NCBI RefSeq assembly: GCF_014217785.1
Contig: NZ_CP048814.1
Location: 1,922,001-1,986,000, forward strand
Direction of reading: 5' to 3'
DNA length: 64,000 nt
Origin: Rhodococcus triatomae
GTDB lineage: Bacteria; Actinomycetota; Actinomycetes; Mycobacteriales; Mycobacteriaceae
Shown: in pieces, positions 14,626 through 22,052 of the stretch
Position numbering within the stretch: the first letter of the stretch is position 1
Layout: every line of letters starts with the position of its first letter
Notes under the pieces: generated by a model
What the model saw: only the letters and a program-made list of their open reading frames with translations
The model's database searches: none
What the model was told of the DNA's origin: nothing
Position numbers and translations under genes: made by a program

Positions 14626-15618
14626 TCACTCGCCCTTCAACTGGGCGATGATCGGGGCGAACGCGTCCATCTGAGTCGGGAAGACACCCACGTAGGACAT
14701 GGTCGTCTTCTCCCGCACCATCCGGATCTGGTCCGCGATCTCCTCGAAGGAGCCGATGGCCAGGTACGGCGAGTTCAGGATGTCCTCGACGGACAGCTTG
14801 GTGTCCACCTCGATGTTCGGGGGGAATCCCTGATCGAGCGCGGCCAGCGCCATCTCCGCCGTCTGCTCGCGGTCGTCGGTGATGACGATGGTGGTGATGG
14901 TCCAGTTCAGCTCGATGTCGGCGAACCGGTCGCCGGCGGCCTCACGGATCTGCTCGACCCGCTCGAGGGTCTTCTCGATCGTCACGCCCGAGAGCAGGAG
15001 CTTGCCGTCGCGGCTGGTCGGCGTGGCCACCGAGATGATGTCCGCGTACTTCGCCGCGAGGGCGAGCATCTTCGGGCCGCCGCCACCGACCGCGATCGGC
15101 GGGCGCGGACCCTGCCGGGGCCGGGGGCTGCCGGTCAGGCCCCTGATCTGGTAGTACTTGCCCTCGAAGTTGCACTCCTGCCCACGCAGCAGGGTGTCGA
15201 GGATCTGCAACGACTCCTCGAGCTTCGCGATCCGTACTCCGGGGCGCTCGTACTCGATGCCGCCCTTGTCGAACTCTTCCTTCATCCAGCCGGCGCCGAT
15301 ACCCAGCTCGAGTCGGCCACCGGAGAGGACGTCGATGGTCGCGGCGTCCTTGGCGAGGATCGCCGGATGCCGGAAGCCGTTGGCCAGGACGGCGGTGCCG
15401 AGCCGGATCTTGTCCGTGGCGACCGCGAGCGCTCCCAGCGCGGCGATCGGGCCGACCTGGTTGCCCAGGTGGTCCGGGATCATGAAGCTGTCGAAGCCGA
15501 GTTCCTCGGCCTTCTGGGCGAGCTTCACGAAGCGGCGGGCGCCGCCCTCGTCTGCATTGCCCTCGCCTCCGGCCGCAAACCGGAACTTGCGAAGCGCGCG
15601 GCCGTCCGACGCTGTCAT
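14626..15618 (-). CDS. F420-type luciferase-like oxidoreductase
   Basis: A 330-aa protein of the luciferase-like monooxygenase superfamily, closest in pattern to the probable F420-dependent oxidoreductase group (MSMEG_2516-like). Visible features are 'GFDSFMIPDHLG' near the N-terminus, 'KIRLGTAVLANGFRHPA' and 'LGIGAGWMKEEFD', which line the cofactor pocket in this fold, and 'PPIAVGGGGPKMLALAAKYAD' in the second half. The substrate is unknown. GAGAGG lies about 7 nt before ATG 15618. The gene sits upstream of fadD32 on the same strand with a 189-bp gap, which probably holds the fadD32 promoter. Confidence 0.85.
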   Translation of the reverse strand: MTASDGRALRKFRFAAGGEGNADEGGARRFVKLAQKAEELGFDSFMIPDHLGNQVGPIAALGALAVATDKIRLGTAVLANGFRHPAILAKDAATIDVLSGGRLELGIGAGWMKEEFDKGGIEYERPGVRIAKLEESLQILDTLLRGQECNFEGKYYQIRGLTGSPRPRQGPRPPIAVGGGGPKMLALAAKYADIISVATPTSRDGKLLLSGVTIEKTLERVEQIREAAGDRFADIELNWTITTIVITDDREQTAEMALAALDQGFPPNIEVDTKLSVEDILNSPYLAIGSFEEIADQIRMVREKTTMSYVGVFPTQMDAFAPIIAQLKGE

Positions 15619-15733
15619 CTATCGCCTCTCGTGGTGGTGGAAACGTCCGTCACACCGGTGGCCGTCGGGGCGCGTGCGCGCCCTGCCGTCCGTTCCGGAC
15701 CCTGCAGCACTTTACCGGTGACGAAGAACGCAC

Positions 15734-15761
15734 ACTACCGGCCACGTACTGACCGGTAGTA
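15734..15761. promoter_or_regulatory. nested inverted repeats, operator-like
   Basis: ACTACCGG (15734-15741) and CCGGTAGT (15753-15760) form an 8-bp perfect inverted repeat with an 11-bp spacer. The right arm also belongs to an imperfect palindrome TACTGACCGGTAGTA (15747-15761), the shape of many TetR-family operators. It lies between the lipase stop (15834) and the oxidoreductase start (15618), so it could control the latter or be a hairpin. Confidence 0.4.
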
Positions 15762-15833
15762 CCCCGGCGCCCGGCGTTGGGAGGTTACACAGCGCCCGCG
15801 GCCGCGCCGTGTCCCGGATGACGAATTCGGGGA

Positions 15834-16820
15834 TCACGAATGCGGGGGGTGCGGCGCGGCGTCGATCTTGTCGCCGAGCCAGGACGCGGTCCACTGCGTC
15901 GACGTCGCGCCCGAGTCGTCCACCACGAAGGTGTTGTACAGGGCGTGGACCGGGTTGTTGTTGTACTCGAGCAGCCGGGCCGCGCTGGAGATCCAGTTGC
16001 CCGGACGGAACGCCTGCGGCGGAGCATCGCAGATGCCGTCCGAGGGCGCGCAGATCGTCGCGGTGCGGTCGTCGAGTTCGCCGAAACCTCCCGGCCGGGG
16101 GCCGGTCATCGTGATGCCGGGAACCTCGAGTCCCGCCAGCGACAGCTCTGCTCCCACTCCGGCGACCGGCGGACCGACCTGGAGTCCGTGCGCCGGGTCG
16201 CGGCGTCCGTCCGCGATCAGGCCGACCCCCAGCACCTGGTCGGCCGGGATCGGGCCGTCGCCGCTGCCGATCCGCGCGGCCAGGTCACCGGCGATGACCG
16301 CGCCCTGGGAGAAGCCGGTGAGCGCGAACGTCGTCAGCGGGCATTCCGCGTGCCGCGCGGCGATGAACTCGGTGGCCCGGGCGGTGCCCTCGCCCCGGCT
16401 GTTGTTGTACGACTGCTGCCCGTCCGGCGGCAACGCGACCGGATTGGAGAACTGCGCCACGTACGGGACGGTGTAGACATCCGCGCGCGACGAATCGAAC
16501 CGCTCCTGCAGCGGCCGGGTGATGTTGAGCATCAGCGACAGCGGGTTGGCCGTCGGGTTGTACGGATCGTCGACCGCACTGGACTCCCAGGTGCCGGGGA
16601 TGGCCACCACCTGCACGTCCGGACAGCTCGCCGGCTGCGACTGGGGCCGGTCCGGTGGGGGCGGCGTCGGAATCGGCGGCGGCACCCTCCCGGCGAGCAG
16701 ATACCACAGTGCGATGATCGCGAGGACGACCACGACGAACACCGCGACCGCCACCAGCACCCACCTGCCCAGGCGCCGGCCGCGGGACACGCGGCGGCCG
16801 CGGGTACCTCTCCTCGACAT
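15834..16820 (-). CDS. Rv3802-like cutinase-family lipase/thioesterase
   Basis: A 328-aa membrane-anchored serine hydrolase of the cutinase family. The M. tuberculosis counterpart Rv3802 has phospholipase and thioesterase activity and is needed for envelope integrity. One N-terminal membrane helix (about 22-44) is followed by a proline-rich stretch and the catalytic domain. The nucleophile motif is 'LTGFSQGAVIAG' (Ser about 171). Candidate Asp and His partners are in 'DGICDAP' and 'NPVHALYN'. The gene lies 3 nt after the DUF732 lipoprotein gene. Its place next to fadD32 and the mycolyltransferases is conserved in mycolate producers, which supports a role in mycolate or envelope lipid turnover. 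Confidence 0.9.
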   Translation of the reverse strand: MSRRGTRGRRVSRGRRLGRWVLVAVAVFVVVVLAIIALWYLLAGRVPPPIPTPPPPDRPQSQPASCPDVQVVAIPGTWESSAVDDPYNPTANPLSLMLNITRPLQERFDSSRADVYTVPYVAQFSNPVALPPDGQQSYNNSRGEGTARATEFIAARHAECPLTTFALTGFSQGAVIAGDLAARIGSGDGPIPADQVLGVGLIADGRRDPAHGLQVGPPVAGVGAELSLAGLEVPGITMTGPRPGGFGELDDRTATICAPSDGICDAPPQAFRPGNWISSAARLLEYNNNPVHALYNTFVVDDSGATSTQWTASWLGDKIDAAPHPPHS

Positions 16821-16823
16821 CGC

Positions 16824-17372
16824 TTACCTGCAGTAGTCGGCGTGCGCGACGTCGACGTAGGTGCGCGCCTGGGCCGCGGCCTGGTCCGGGCCGAGTTCGG
16901 TGCCCGAGGCGCTGGCCTCGGTACCGACCATCGCGGTCACGAAGATCATGGTGTCGGCGTCGGTGAGGCCCTCACGCTGCGCCTGGCAGATGTAGTCGGC
17001 CGTACTCACCGCGATCGAGCCGTCCCCGGCCGGGGTGATCCCCGCGGCGCGCAGGGCATCCAGGAACCGCTTGCCGTCCTCGCTCACCGGAACCTCGGCG
17101 GGGCCGGGGTAGTCGTCCGGCACCGGCTCCGGCTCCGACGGCGGTGCGGTGGCCGCCTCGCCGGGGTTGGTCACGGGGGCCGACGTCGTGGGCTCGCCGG
17201 ACTCCTCCGCGTCCTCCGTCGTCGCCGCGGCCGTCGTGGTGGCGGTGGGCGTCGAGGTGGCGGTGGAGTCGTCACTGCCGCAGCCGACCAGCAGTCCGCC
17301 GCCCGCGACGGCGACGGCGCCGACCGCGAGGGCACGGGCAACGGAAGTCCGGAAACGTCTGGCGTGCGGCAT
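16824..17372 (-). CDS. DUF732-type lipoprotein
   Basis: A 182-aa secreted lipoprotein. The signal peptide ends in 'GGLLVGCGSDD', so Cys about 34 is the lipidation site. A Thr/Ala/Pro-rich linker of about 60 residues leads to a C-terminal domain of about 90 residues with the DUF732 pattern: a single buried 'YICQAQREG' cysteine and a second one in the final 'HADYCR'. Function is unknown; DUF732 proteins are common in Mycobacteriales envelopes. ATG 17372 was chosen because the signal peptide starts there; the longer frame adds residues with no signal features. It ends 3 nt before the Rv3802-like gene starts, so the two are probably co-transcribed. Confidence 0.8.
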   Translation of the reverse strand: MPHARRFRTSVARALAVGAVAVAGGGLLVGCGSDDSTATSTPTATTTAAATTEDAEESGEPTTSAPVTNPGEAATAPPSEPEPVPDDYPGPAEVPVSEDGKRFLDALRAAGITPAGDGSIAVSTADYICQAQREGLTDADTMIFVTAMVGTEASASGTELGPDQAAAQARTYVDVAHADYCR

Positions 17373-17508
17373 GTTTACTCTCGTCCTCAACTCTCTCGTC
17401 TTCCCTGACCGGGCCCCGACCGATCCGGTCACCTGTCCACGGACCGACCCGGTCAGCAGTCCAGGTCGCTGTATCTCCACAGGGTACAGACGAGCCGCTG
17501 CTGCGGAA

Positions 17509-19398
17509 TCAGTGCACTTCGGCGGTGCCGTCGATCACCGTGACGTACCCGAACTGGAAGTTCTGCTGGACACCACCGGGAATCGCGAACTTGTCGCTGA
17601 TCGGGTACCCGATCCGGCCCGCCTCGTAGTCGACGCTCTTCCACGCCTCGAAGATCGGCCCGTTCTCGACCGCCCACGCTCCCGACAGCGGACTCCAGTA
17701 GATGTTGCCGCCCTCGAACTCGTTGAAGCGGCCACCGTCCCTGACGGGAATCTCACTGGTCTTCGGGAAGCCGAGCCAGCCACCCTCGTACCCGGTCTCC
17801 GCGTACTTGCCCATGATCATTCCCTGCACCGCATGGGTGCCGGTGTCGGCTGCCGAGTACATCGCGCCGATCTCGAAGCCCTGGACCGCTCCCGGCTTGC
17901 CCGGCGTCGGCACCTCGGCCGCGACGGGATAGCCGAGTGGGCCGCCCTCCCAGCCCTGACGCGCCCACTCGTCGCGGATCGCGCCCTTGACGGCGTGCGC
18001 GCCGGTCTGCGGGGTCCAGTACACCGATCCGTGCTGGAAGTGGGTGAACCTCCCACGACCGTCCGGGGTGACGAGTTCCGGGGTCGTCGGGAAGCCGAGG
18101 GCACCCGCCGGCCCGCCCACAGCCTGGTAGCTGCCGCCGATCGCTCCGGCCACCGGCTGCGCGCCGGTCTCGCCCGAATGGAAGATCCGGCCGAACCGGA
18201 AGTCCTGCGCGACACCGTTACCCACGTTGTACTCCGGGGTGAGGCAGTCGCCGATCCACGGCGCGGCCGCGGCGGCACCGCCGATGGCGCCGGACGCCGA
18301 GCACGCCGGCTTGTCGGCCGGGACACCGAGCGCCGTGGCGAGCTGCGGCCACAGCTGGTGCAACTCGAACTGCCAGTACGGCCAGGAGTGGGTGCCGGAC
18401 GGCCGGTACACGACCTGCGCCGGGATCCCGAGAGTGTTCAGCTTGGTGGCGAAGGCCTGCGACGTGAGGCGGGACAGGATCTCGAGACCCATCCCGGCGT
18501 AGTTGGTGGAGACACCGGGGATACCGGACGGCTGGTCGTACGGTCCGGTGGTTCCGCTGCCGCTGGAGATGTAGAGGCTGACGCCCTTCAACCTGTCCGC
18601 GAGCAGGTACGGATCGTGCTCGGCCCAGGCGGGCGCGCTCGGCGGGCCCCACATGGCCCGCGAATCGAATCCGCCGGCGTCGATCATCGCGTACTGGATC
18701 GCCTGCGGCATTCCCAGCGAGGTGGTGGTCAGCATGCCCGACAGGGATGCCGCGAAATCGAAGAAGCCCTCGTTGCGGGCGGCGAGGAACATCGCCGACG
18801 TCCCACCCATCGACAGGCCGACGACGCCGCGCGTCTGGGTGGTCCGCCACTCCCCCTCGAGGATCGGCGGCAGTTCCTTCGTGAGGAACGTCTCCCACTG
18901 GTAGTTCTGCCCGTTGTCCTGGGCGACCCAGTCGGAGTAGAAGCTGGACTGGCCGCCGACCGGGAGAACGACGTTGACGTTCTTGTCGGCGAAGAACGCC
19001 TCGGCGTCCGTCTCGAGGGTCCAGCCGTTCTCGTTGTCCTGCGCCCGCAGTCCGTCGAGCATGAAGACCGCGGGGAACGACGCCTTCGGGTCGGCGTTCC
19101 AGTCACGCGCGAGCAGCAACTGCACCTGGATCGGCGTGCCCATGGACGGAGACGAGATCCACAGGGCGACCCGCCGGTCGGTGAGCCAGTCGACCCGGTC
19201 CACGGTGACGCCGGACGGCGCCTGCGTGTGAGCGGGACCGGGTGAGGCCGACAGCGGCGCGCGTGCGGAGACCGGGTCGGCGCTCGCGGTGGCGGCCGTG
19301 GTTGCCCCGACCGCCACCGGCAACACCAACAGCGCGGCCATCAGCACTCGTCGAAGACCCGAAGTTCGCCGGGGACCCGATGCCTGCATGAAACCCAC
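17509..19398 (-). CDS. mycolyltransferase with C-terminal LGFP repeats
   Basis: A 629-aa antigen 85-type mycolyltransferase fused to a wall-binding tail. The signal peptide covers about residues 1-41. The alpha/beta-hydrolase domain (about 60-340) has the nucleophile motif 'GLSMGGTS' (Ser about 196), 'QSSFYSDW' and the late His in 'GTHSWPYWQ'. From about residue 385 there are four LGFP-type repeats: GALGFPTT, GPLGYPVA, GWLGFPKT and RIGYPIS. LGFP repeats are thought to anchor proteins in the mycolate-arabinogalactan wall, as in the corynebacterial PS1-type enzyme. It transfers mycolates from trehalose monomycolate to arabinogalactan or trehalose. ATG 19389 is an alternative start. It is the last of three tandem mycolyltransferase genes. 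Confidence 0.93.
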   Translation of the reverse strand: MGFMQASGPRRTSGLRRVLMAALLVLPVAVGATTAATASADPVSARAPLSASPGPAHTQAPSGVTVDRVDWLTDRRVALWISSPSMGTPIQVQLLLARDWNADPKASFPAVFMLDGLRAQDNENGWTLETDAEAFFADKNVNVVLPVGGQSSFYSDWVAQDNGQNYQWETFLTKELPPILEGEWRTTQTRGVVGLSMGGTSAMFLAARNEGFFDFAASLSGMLTTTSLGMPQAIQYAMIDAGGFDSRAMWGPPSAPAWAEHDPYLLADRLKGVSLYISSGSGTTGPYDQPSGIPGVSTNYAGMGLEILSRLTSQAFATKLNTLGIPAQVVYRPSGTHSWPYWQFELHQLWPQLATALGVPADKPACSASGAIGGAAAAAPWIGDCLTPEYNVGNGVAQDFRFGRIFHSGETGAQPVAGAIGGSYQAVGGPAGALGFPTTPELVTPDGRGRFTHFQHGSVYWTPQTGAHAVKGAIRDEWARQGWEGGPLGYPVAAEVPTPGKPGAVQGFEIGAMYSAADTGTHAVQGMIMGKYAETGYEGGWLGFPKTSEIPVRDGGRFNEFEGGNIYWSPLSGAWAVENGPIFEAWKSVDYEAGRIGYPISDKFAIPGGVQQNFQFGYVTVIDGTAEVH

Positions 19399-19493
19399 TC
19401 ACTTTCTGCGCGTCCAACCGAGTGCGCCCGAGGCCCGATCGGCCTCGCATCGGGTTCTTTCTACACGGAAAGATGCCGAAAGTGGGGGTGCCG

Positions 19494-19520
19494 CGCTGTT
19501 GCAGCTGTTGCAATTGTTAC
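19494..19520 (-). promoter_or_regulatory. three tandem 9-mers, MtrA-box-like
   Basis: On the minus strand three adjacent 9-mers read GTAACAATT (19512-19520), GCAACAGCT (19503-19511) and GCAACAGCG (19494-19502). They resemble the GTCACAgcg direct repeats reported for MtrA in M. tuberculosis, including before fbpB. They lie about 100 bp before the LGFP-mycolyltransferase start. Binding is an inference. Confidence 0.4.
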
Positions 19521-19536
19521 TTACGAGCTAACCGAC

Positions 19537-20532
19537 TCAGCCGATGGTGGCGCTGAGATCGGGAGTCAGATCGTGGATCTGCTTCTCCCAGTAGCGCCAC
19601 GTGTGGACACCGCGGGGCTCGAAGTTGTAGGTGACGTTGTGCGCGCCGATGGCGGCCATCTTCACCTGGAACGCGCGGGAGTTCGTCACGGCCAACACCT
19701 CGAGAGCCGAGCCGGTGCCCGTGTTGAACACGTCGATCGGGCTGTGCCGGCTCGGGCCGCCCGGGGCGGGAATGCCGCTACCTGCCGACACCCAGACGCG
19801 CGTGTTGTTGTCGCGCAGGCGGTCCGCGAAGACGAACGGGTCGTTACGCAGCCACGCCGGGTTCCACGGCGGTCCCCACATCGCGTCCACGTTGAACCGG
19901 CCGGCGTCGAGCATCGCGACCCGGATCGCCTCACGCATACCGGGAGCCGAGATGTTCAGGTAGCCGGACAGCGAGCCGGCGTAGTTGAACTGGTTCGGGT
20001 GGTACGCGGCCAGGGTCAGTGCGGCACTGCCACCCATCGAGATGCCGATGATGCCGTTGCGGGTGGACGAGAAACCGAGCTGGTTGCGCAGCGCGTTGGG
20101 GAGGTTGCTCGTCAGGAACGTCTCCCACTTGTACGGCGTGGTCTGTCCGTTCAGGTTGGACGTGGAAATCCAGTCCGAGTAGAAGCTGGACTCGCCACCG
20201 ACCGGCATGACGACGTTGATGTTCTGGCTCGCCAGGAACCCGCCGACGTTGGTGTCGATCTCCCAGCCGTTGAGGTCGTCCCGTGCACGCAGGCCGTCCA
20301 GGAGGTAGACGACACGCTGCGTGTTGCCGTCGTGCGCACGCCAGATCCGGCTCTTGATCGGACCCATGTCCGAATCGACCCAGAAATCCTGCGCGGCGGG
20401 GTCGAACGCCGCGGACGCGGTCGCGCCGCCCCCGACGACAGTCACACCCAGCGGCAGCGCCACAGCCAGCGCGACGGCCCCGGCGATGCGCCGAATCCAG
20501 CCGCGTCTACCAGCCGAACCTCCAACTCTCAT
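19537..20532 (-). CDS. antigen 85-type mycolyltransferase
   Basis: A 331-aa secreted mycolyltransferase of the antigen 85 family. The signal peptide (about 1-40) ends near 'ATASAAFD'. The fold shows 'RVVYLLDGLRARDD', 'GGESSFYSDW', the nucleophile motif 'GISMGGSA' (Ser about 165), 'DAMWGPPWNPAW' and the catalytic His in 'RGVHTWRYWE'. It is the same length as, and highly similar to, the next gene upstream, so the two probably arose by duplication. ATG 20532 starts the signal peptide and is preceded by GGAGGGA; the frame is open further upstream but that part crosses the terminator hairpin. The exact fbpA/B/C or cmt equivalent is not assigned. Confidence 0.93.
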   Translation of the reverse strand: MRVGGSAGRRGWIRRIAGAVALAVALPLGVTVVGGGATASAAFDPAAQDFWVDSDMGPIKSRIWRAHDGNTQRVVYLLDGLRARDDLNGWEIDTNVGGFLASQNINVVMPVGGESSFYSDWISTSNLNGQTTPYKWETFLTSNLPNALRNQLGFSSTRNGIIGISMGGSAALTLAAYHPNQFNYAGSLSGYLNISAPGMREAIRVAMLDAGRFNVDAMWGPPWNPAWLRNDPFVFADRLRDNNTRVWVSAGSGIPAPGGPSRHSPIDVFNTGTGSALEVLAVTNSRAFQVKMAAIGAHNVTYNFEPRGVHTWRYWEKQIHDLTPDLSATIG

Positions 20533-20624
20533 GAACCCGTCTTCCCTCCGGTCGATGCCTCTCGCCGCGGCCGCGGCAGGTCGCGCCTCGGGAGTCACCC
20601 GGGCGCGACGCAAAATCTCAGTAC

Positions 20625-20666
20625 ACGACGCCACCCGCACAGTTCACGCTGTGCGGGTGGCGTCGT
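20625..20666 (-). terminator. strong hairpin between mycolyltransferase genes
   Basis: A perfect 18-bp stem (20625-20642 with 20649-20666) and a 6-nt loop. It is 86 bp after the stop of the upstream mycolyltransferase on the minus strand. Only a short T-run follows (GATTTTGC), so it may terminate weakly or protect the 3' end of the message. Confidence 0.7.
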
Positions 20667-20751
20667 CGTGACGGGGTTACCTTACTGATACTCGGGCCCA
20701 GATGGCATACCGGCGTCCAAATTGTGGAGTTCTACCTACTGTCGAGCGTCC

Positions 20752-21747
20752 TCACCAGGCGTTCAGCGTGTCGAGGATCTGTCCGCGGGCCTTCCACAGC
20801 TCCGCCTCCCAGTACGGCCACGAGTGGGTGCCGTTGGGCGGGAAGCTGAAGTTGGCAGGGATGCCCAGGGTGGCCAGGCGGACCTGGAAGGCGCGGGTGT
20901 TGATCAGCGCGAGCGCCTCGAGCCCCATGCCGTTGGCCGTGTTGTAGTAGTCGATCGGCGCAACCGGACGATCGTGCTCGCCGGGCAGGCCACTCGCCGC
21001 GGAGATGTACATCGACAGACCCTGCAACTGCGGCGCGAAGACGAACGGGTCGTTACGCAGCCAGGCCGGGTTCCACGGCGGGCCCCACATCGCGTCCACG
21101 TTGTAGCGGCCGGCGTCGATCATCGCGACCCGGATCGCCTCACGCATGCCGGGAGCCGAGATGTTCAGGTAGCCGGACAGCGAACCGGCGAACTTGAACT
21201 GATCGCGGTGGTACGCGGCCAGGGTCAGTGCGGCGCTGCCGCCCATCGACAGGCCGAGGACGGCGTTGTTCGAGCGGGACACTCCGTAGCCGGCGAGGAA
21301 GTTGGGCAGTTCCTGCGTCAGGAACGTCTCCCACTTGTAGGTGATCTCCTGGCCGTTGAAGTTGCTCGGTGAGTACCAGTCCGAGTAGAAGCTGGACTCG
21401 CCGCCGACCGGCATCACGAGGGTGACGTTGTCGTTGCCGAACTGTGCGAGCGCGTTGGTCTCGAACGACCAGGCGTTGCGGTCGTCGCGGGCACGCAGGC
21501 CGTCGAGCAGGTACAGCGCCGCGTTGCCGCCGCGCTTGGCCCACTGGACCTGGACCTTGATCGGACCCATCGACGACGGGACCCACAGCTCGTCGTAGCC
21601 GCCCGCGGGGACGGTGCGGACCGGACCGGACCGGTCGGGTGCTGCTGCGGCGACCGAACCACCGGCGATCCCGGCTGCGAGCGGAAGAACCAGCGCAGCC
21701 GCGCCGATCGCCATCGCGCGCCGTTTGAGGCGTTGTGCGAAACGCAT
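20752..21747 (-). CDS. antigen 85-type mycolyltransferase
   Basis: A 331-aa secreted mycolyltransferase, paralogous to the 19537-20532 product. The signal peptide covers about residues 1-37 and ends 'GSVAAAAPD'. The fold markers are 'ALYLLDGLRARDD', 'GGESSFYSDW', the nucleophile motif 'GLSMGGSA' (Ser about 167), 'DAMWGPPWNPAW' and the catalytic His in 'NGTHSWPYWE'. ATG 21747 is chosen because it begins the signal peptide; the frame extends 13 codons upstream without signal features. It is the first of three tandem mycolyltransferase genes, and a strong hairpin separates it from the second, so levels of the three products could differ. Confidence 0.93.
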   Translation of the reverse strand: MRFAQRLKRRAMAIGAAALVLPLAAGIAGGSVAAAAPDRSGPVRTVPAGGYDELWVPSSMGPIKVQVQWAKRGGNAALYLLDGLRARDDRNAWSFETNALAQFGNDNVTLVMPVGGESSFYSDWYSPSNFNGQEITYKWETFLTQELPNFLAGYGVSRSNNAVLGLSMGGSAALTLAAYHRDQFKFAGSLSGYLNISAPGMREAIRVAMIDAGRYNVDAMWGPPWNPAWLRNDPFVFAPQLQGLSMYISAASGLPGEHDRPVAPIDYYNTANGMGLEALALINTRAFQVRLATLGIPANFSFPPNGTHSWPYWEAELWKARGQILDTLNAW

Positions 21748-22052
21748 GAATACTGCTCTCTCTCTTGTCGTCTGCAGCCTCCACACGAGCGGTGGCTCCG
21801 GCCGATAACCGAGTGTGCTGCGGTGTTCGCGCTCGGTGGAGCGTATGTCACGCGTCCGGTCGTGACAAACGCACGAATCGGACAGGCGGCGGTACGTCGC
21901 ACCGAAGCGATCTGCCGAACATATCTCCGGCGACCCCGCCCGCGTTACACAACCGTGATGTGATCCACGCCCCGCCTGTGGCGCCTCTCACCGGCCGTAT
22001 GGCCAGATCGCGGCGCCACACGTCCGGAAGATTCCGCACGCTCCGAGATAGT
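21748..22052. other. 305-bp gap before mycolyltransferase genes
   Basis: No gene is supported in this gap. It should hold the promoter of the 20752-21747 mycolyltransferase and the 3' end of the aftB transcript. An inverted repeat, GTCACG (21847-21852) with CGTGAC (21861-21866), is a possible operator. Confidence 0.5.
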
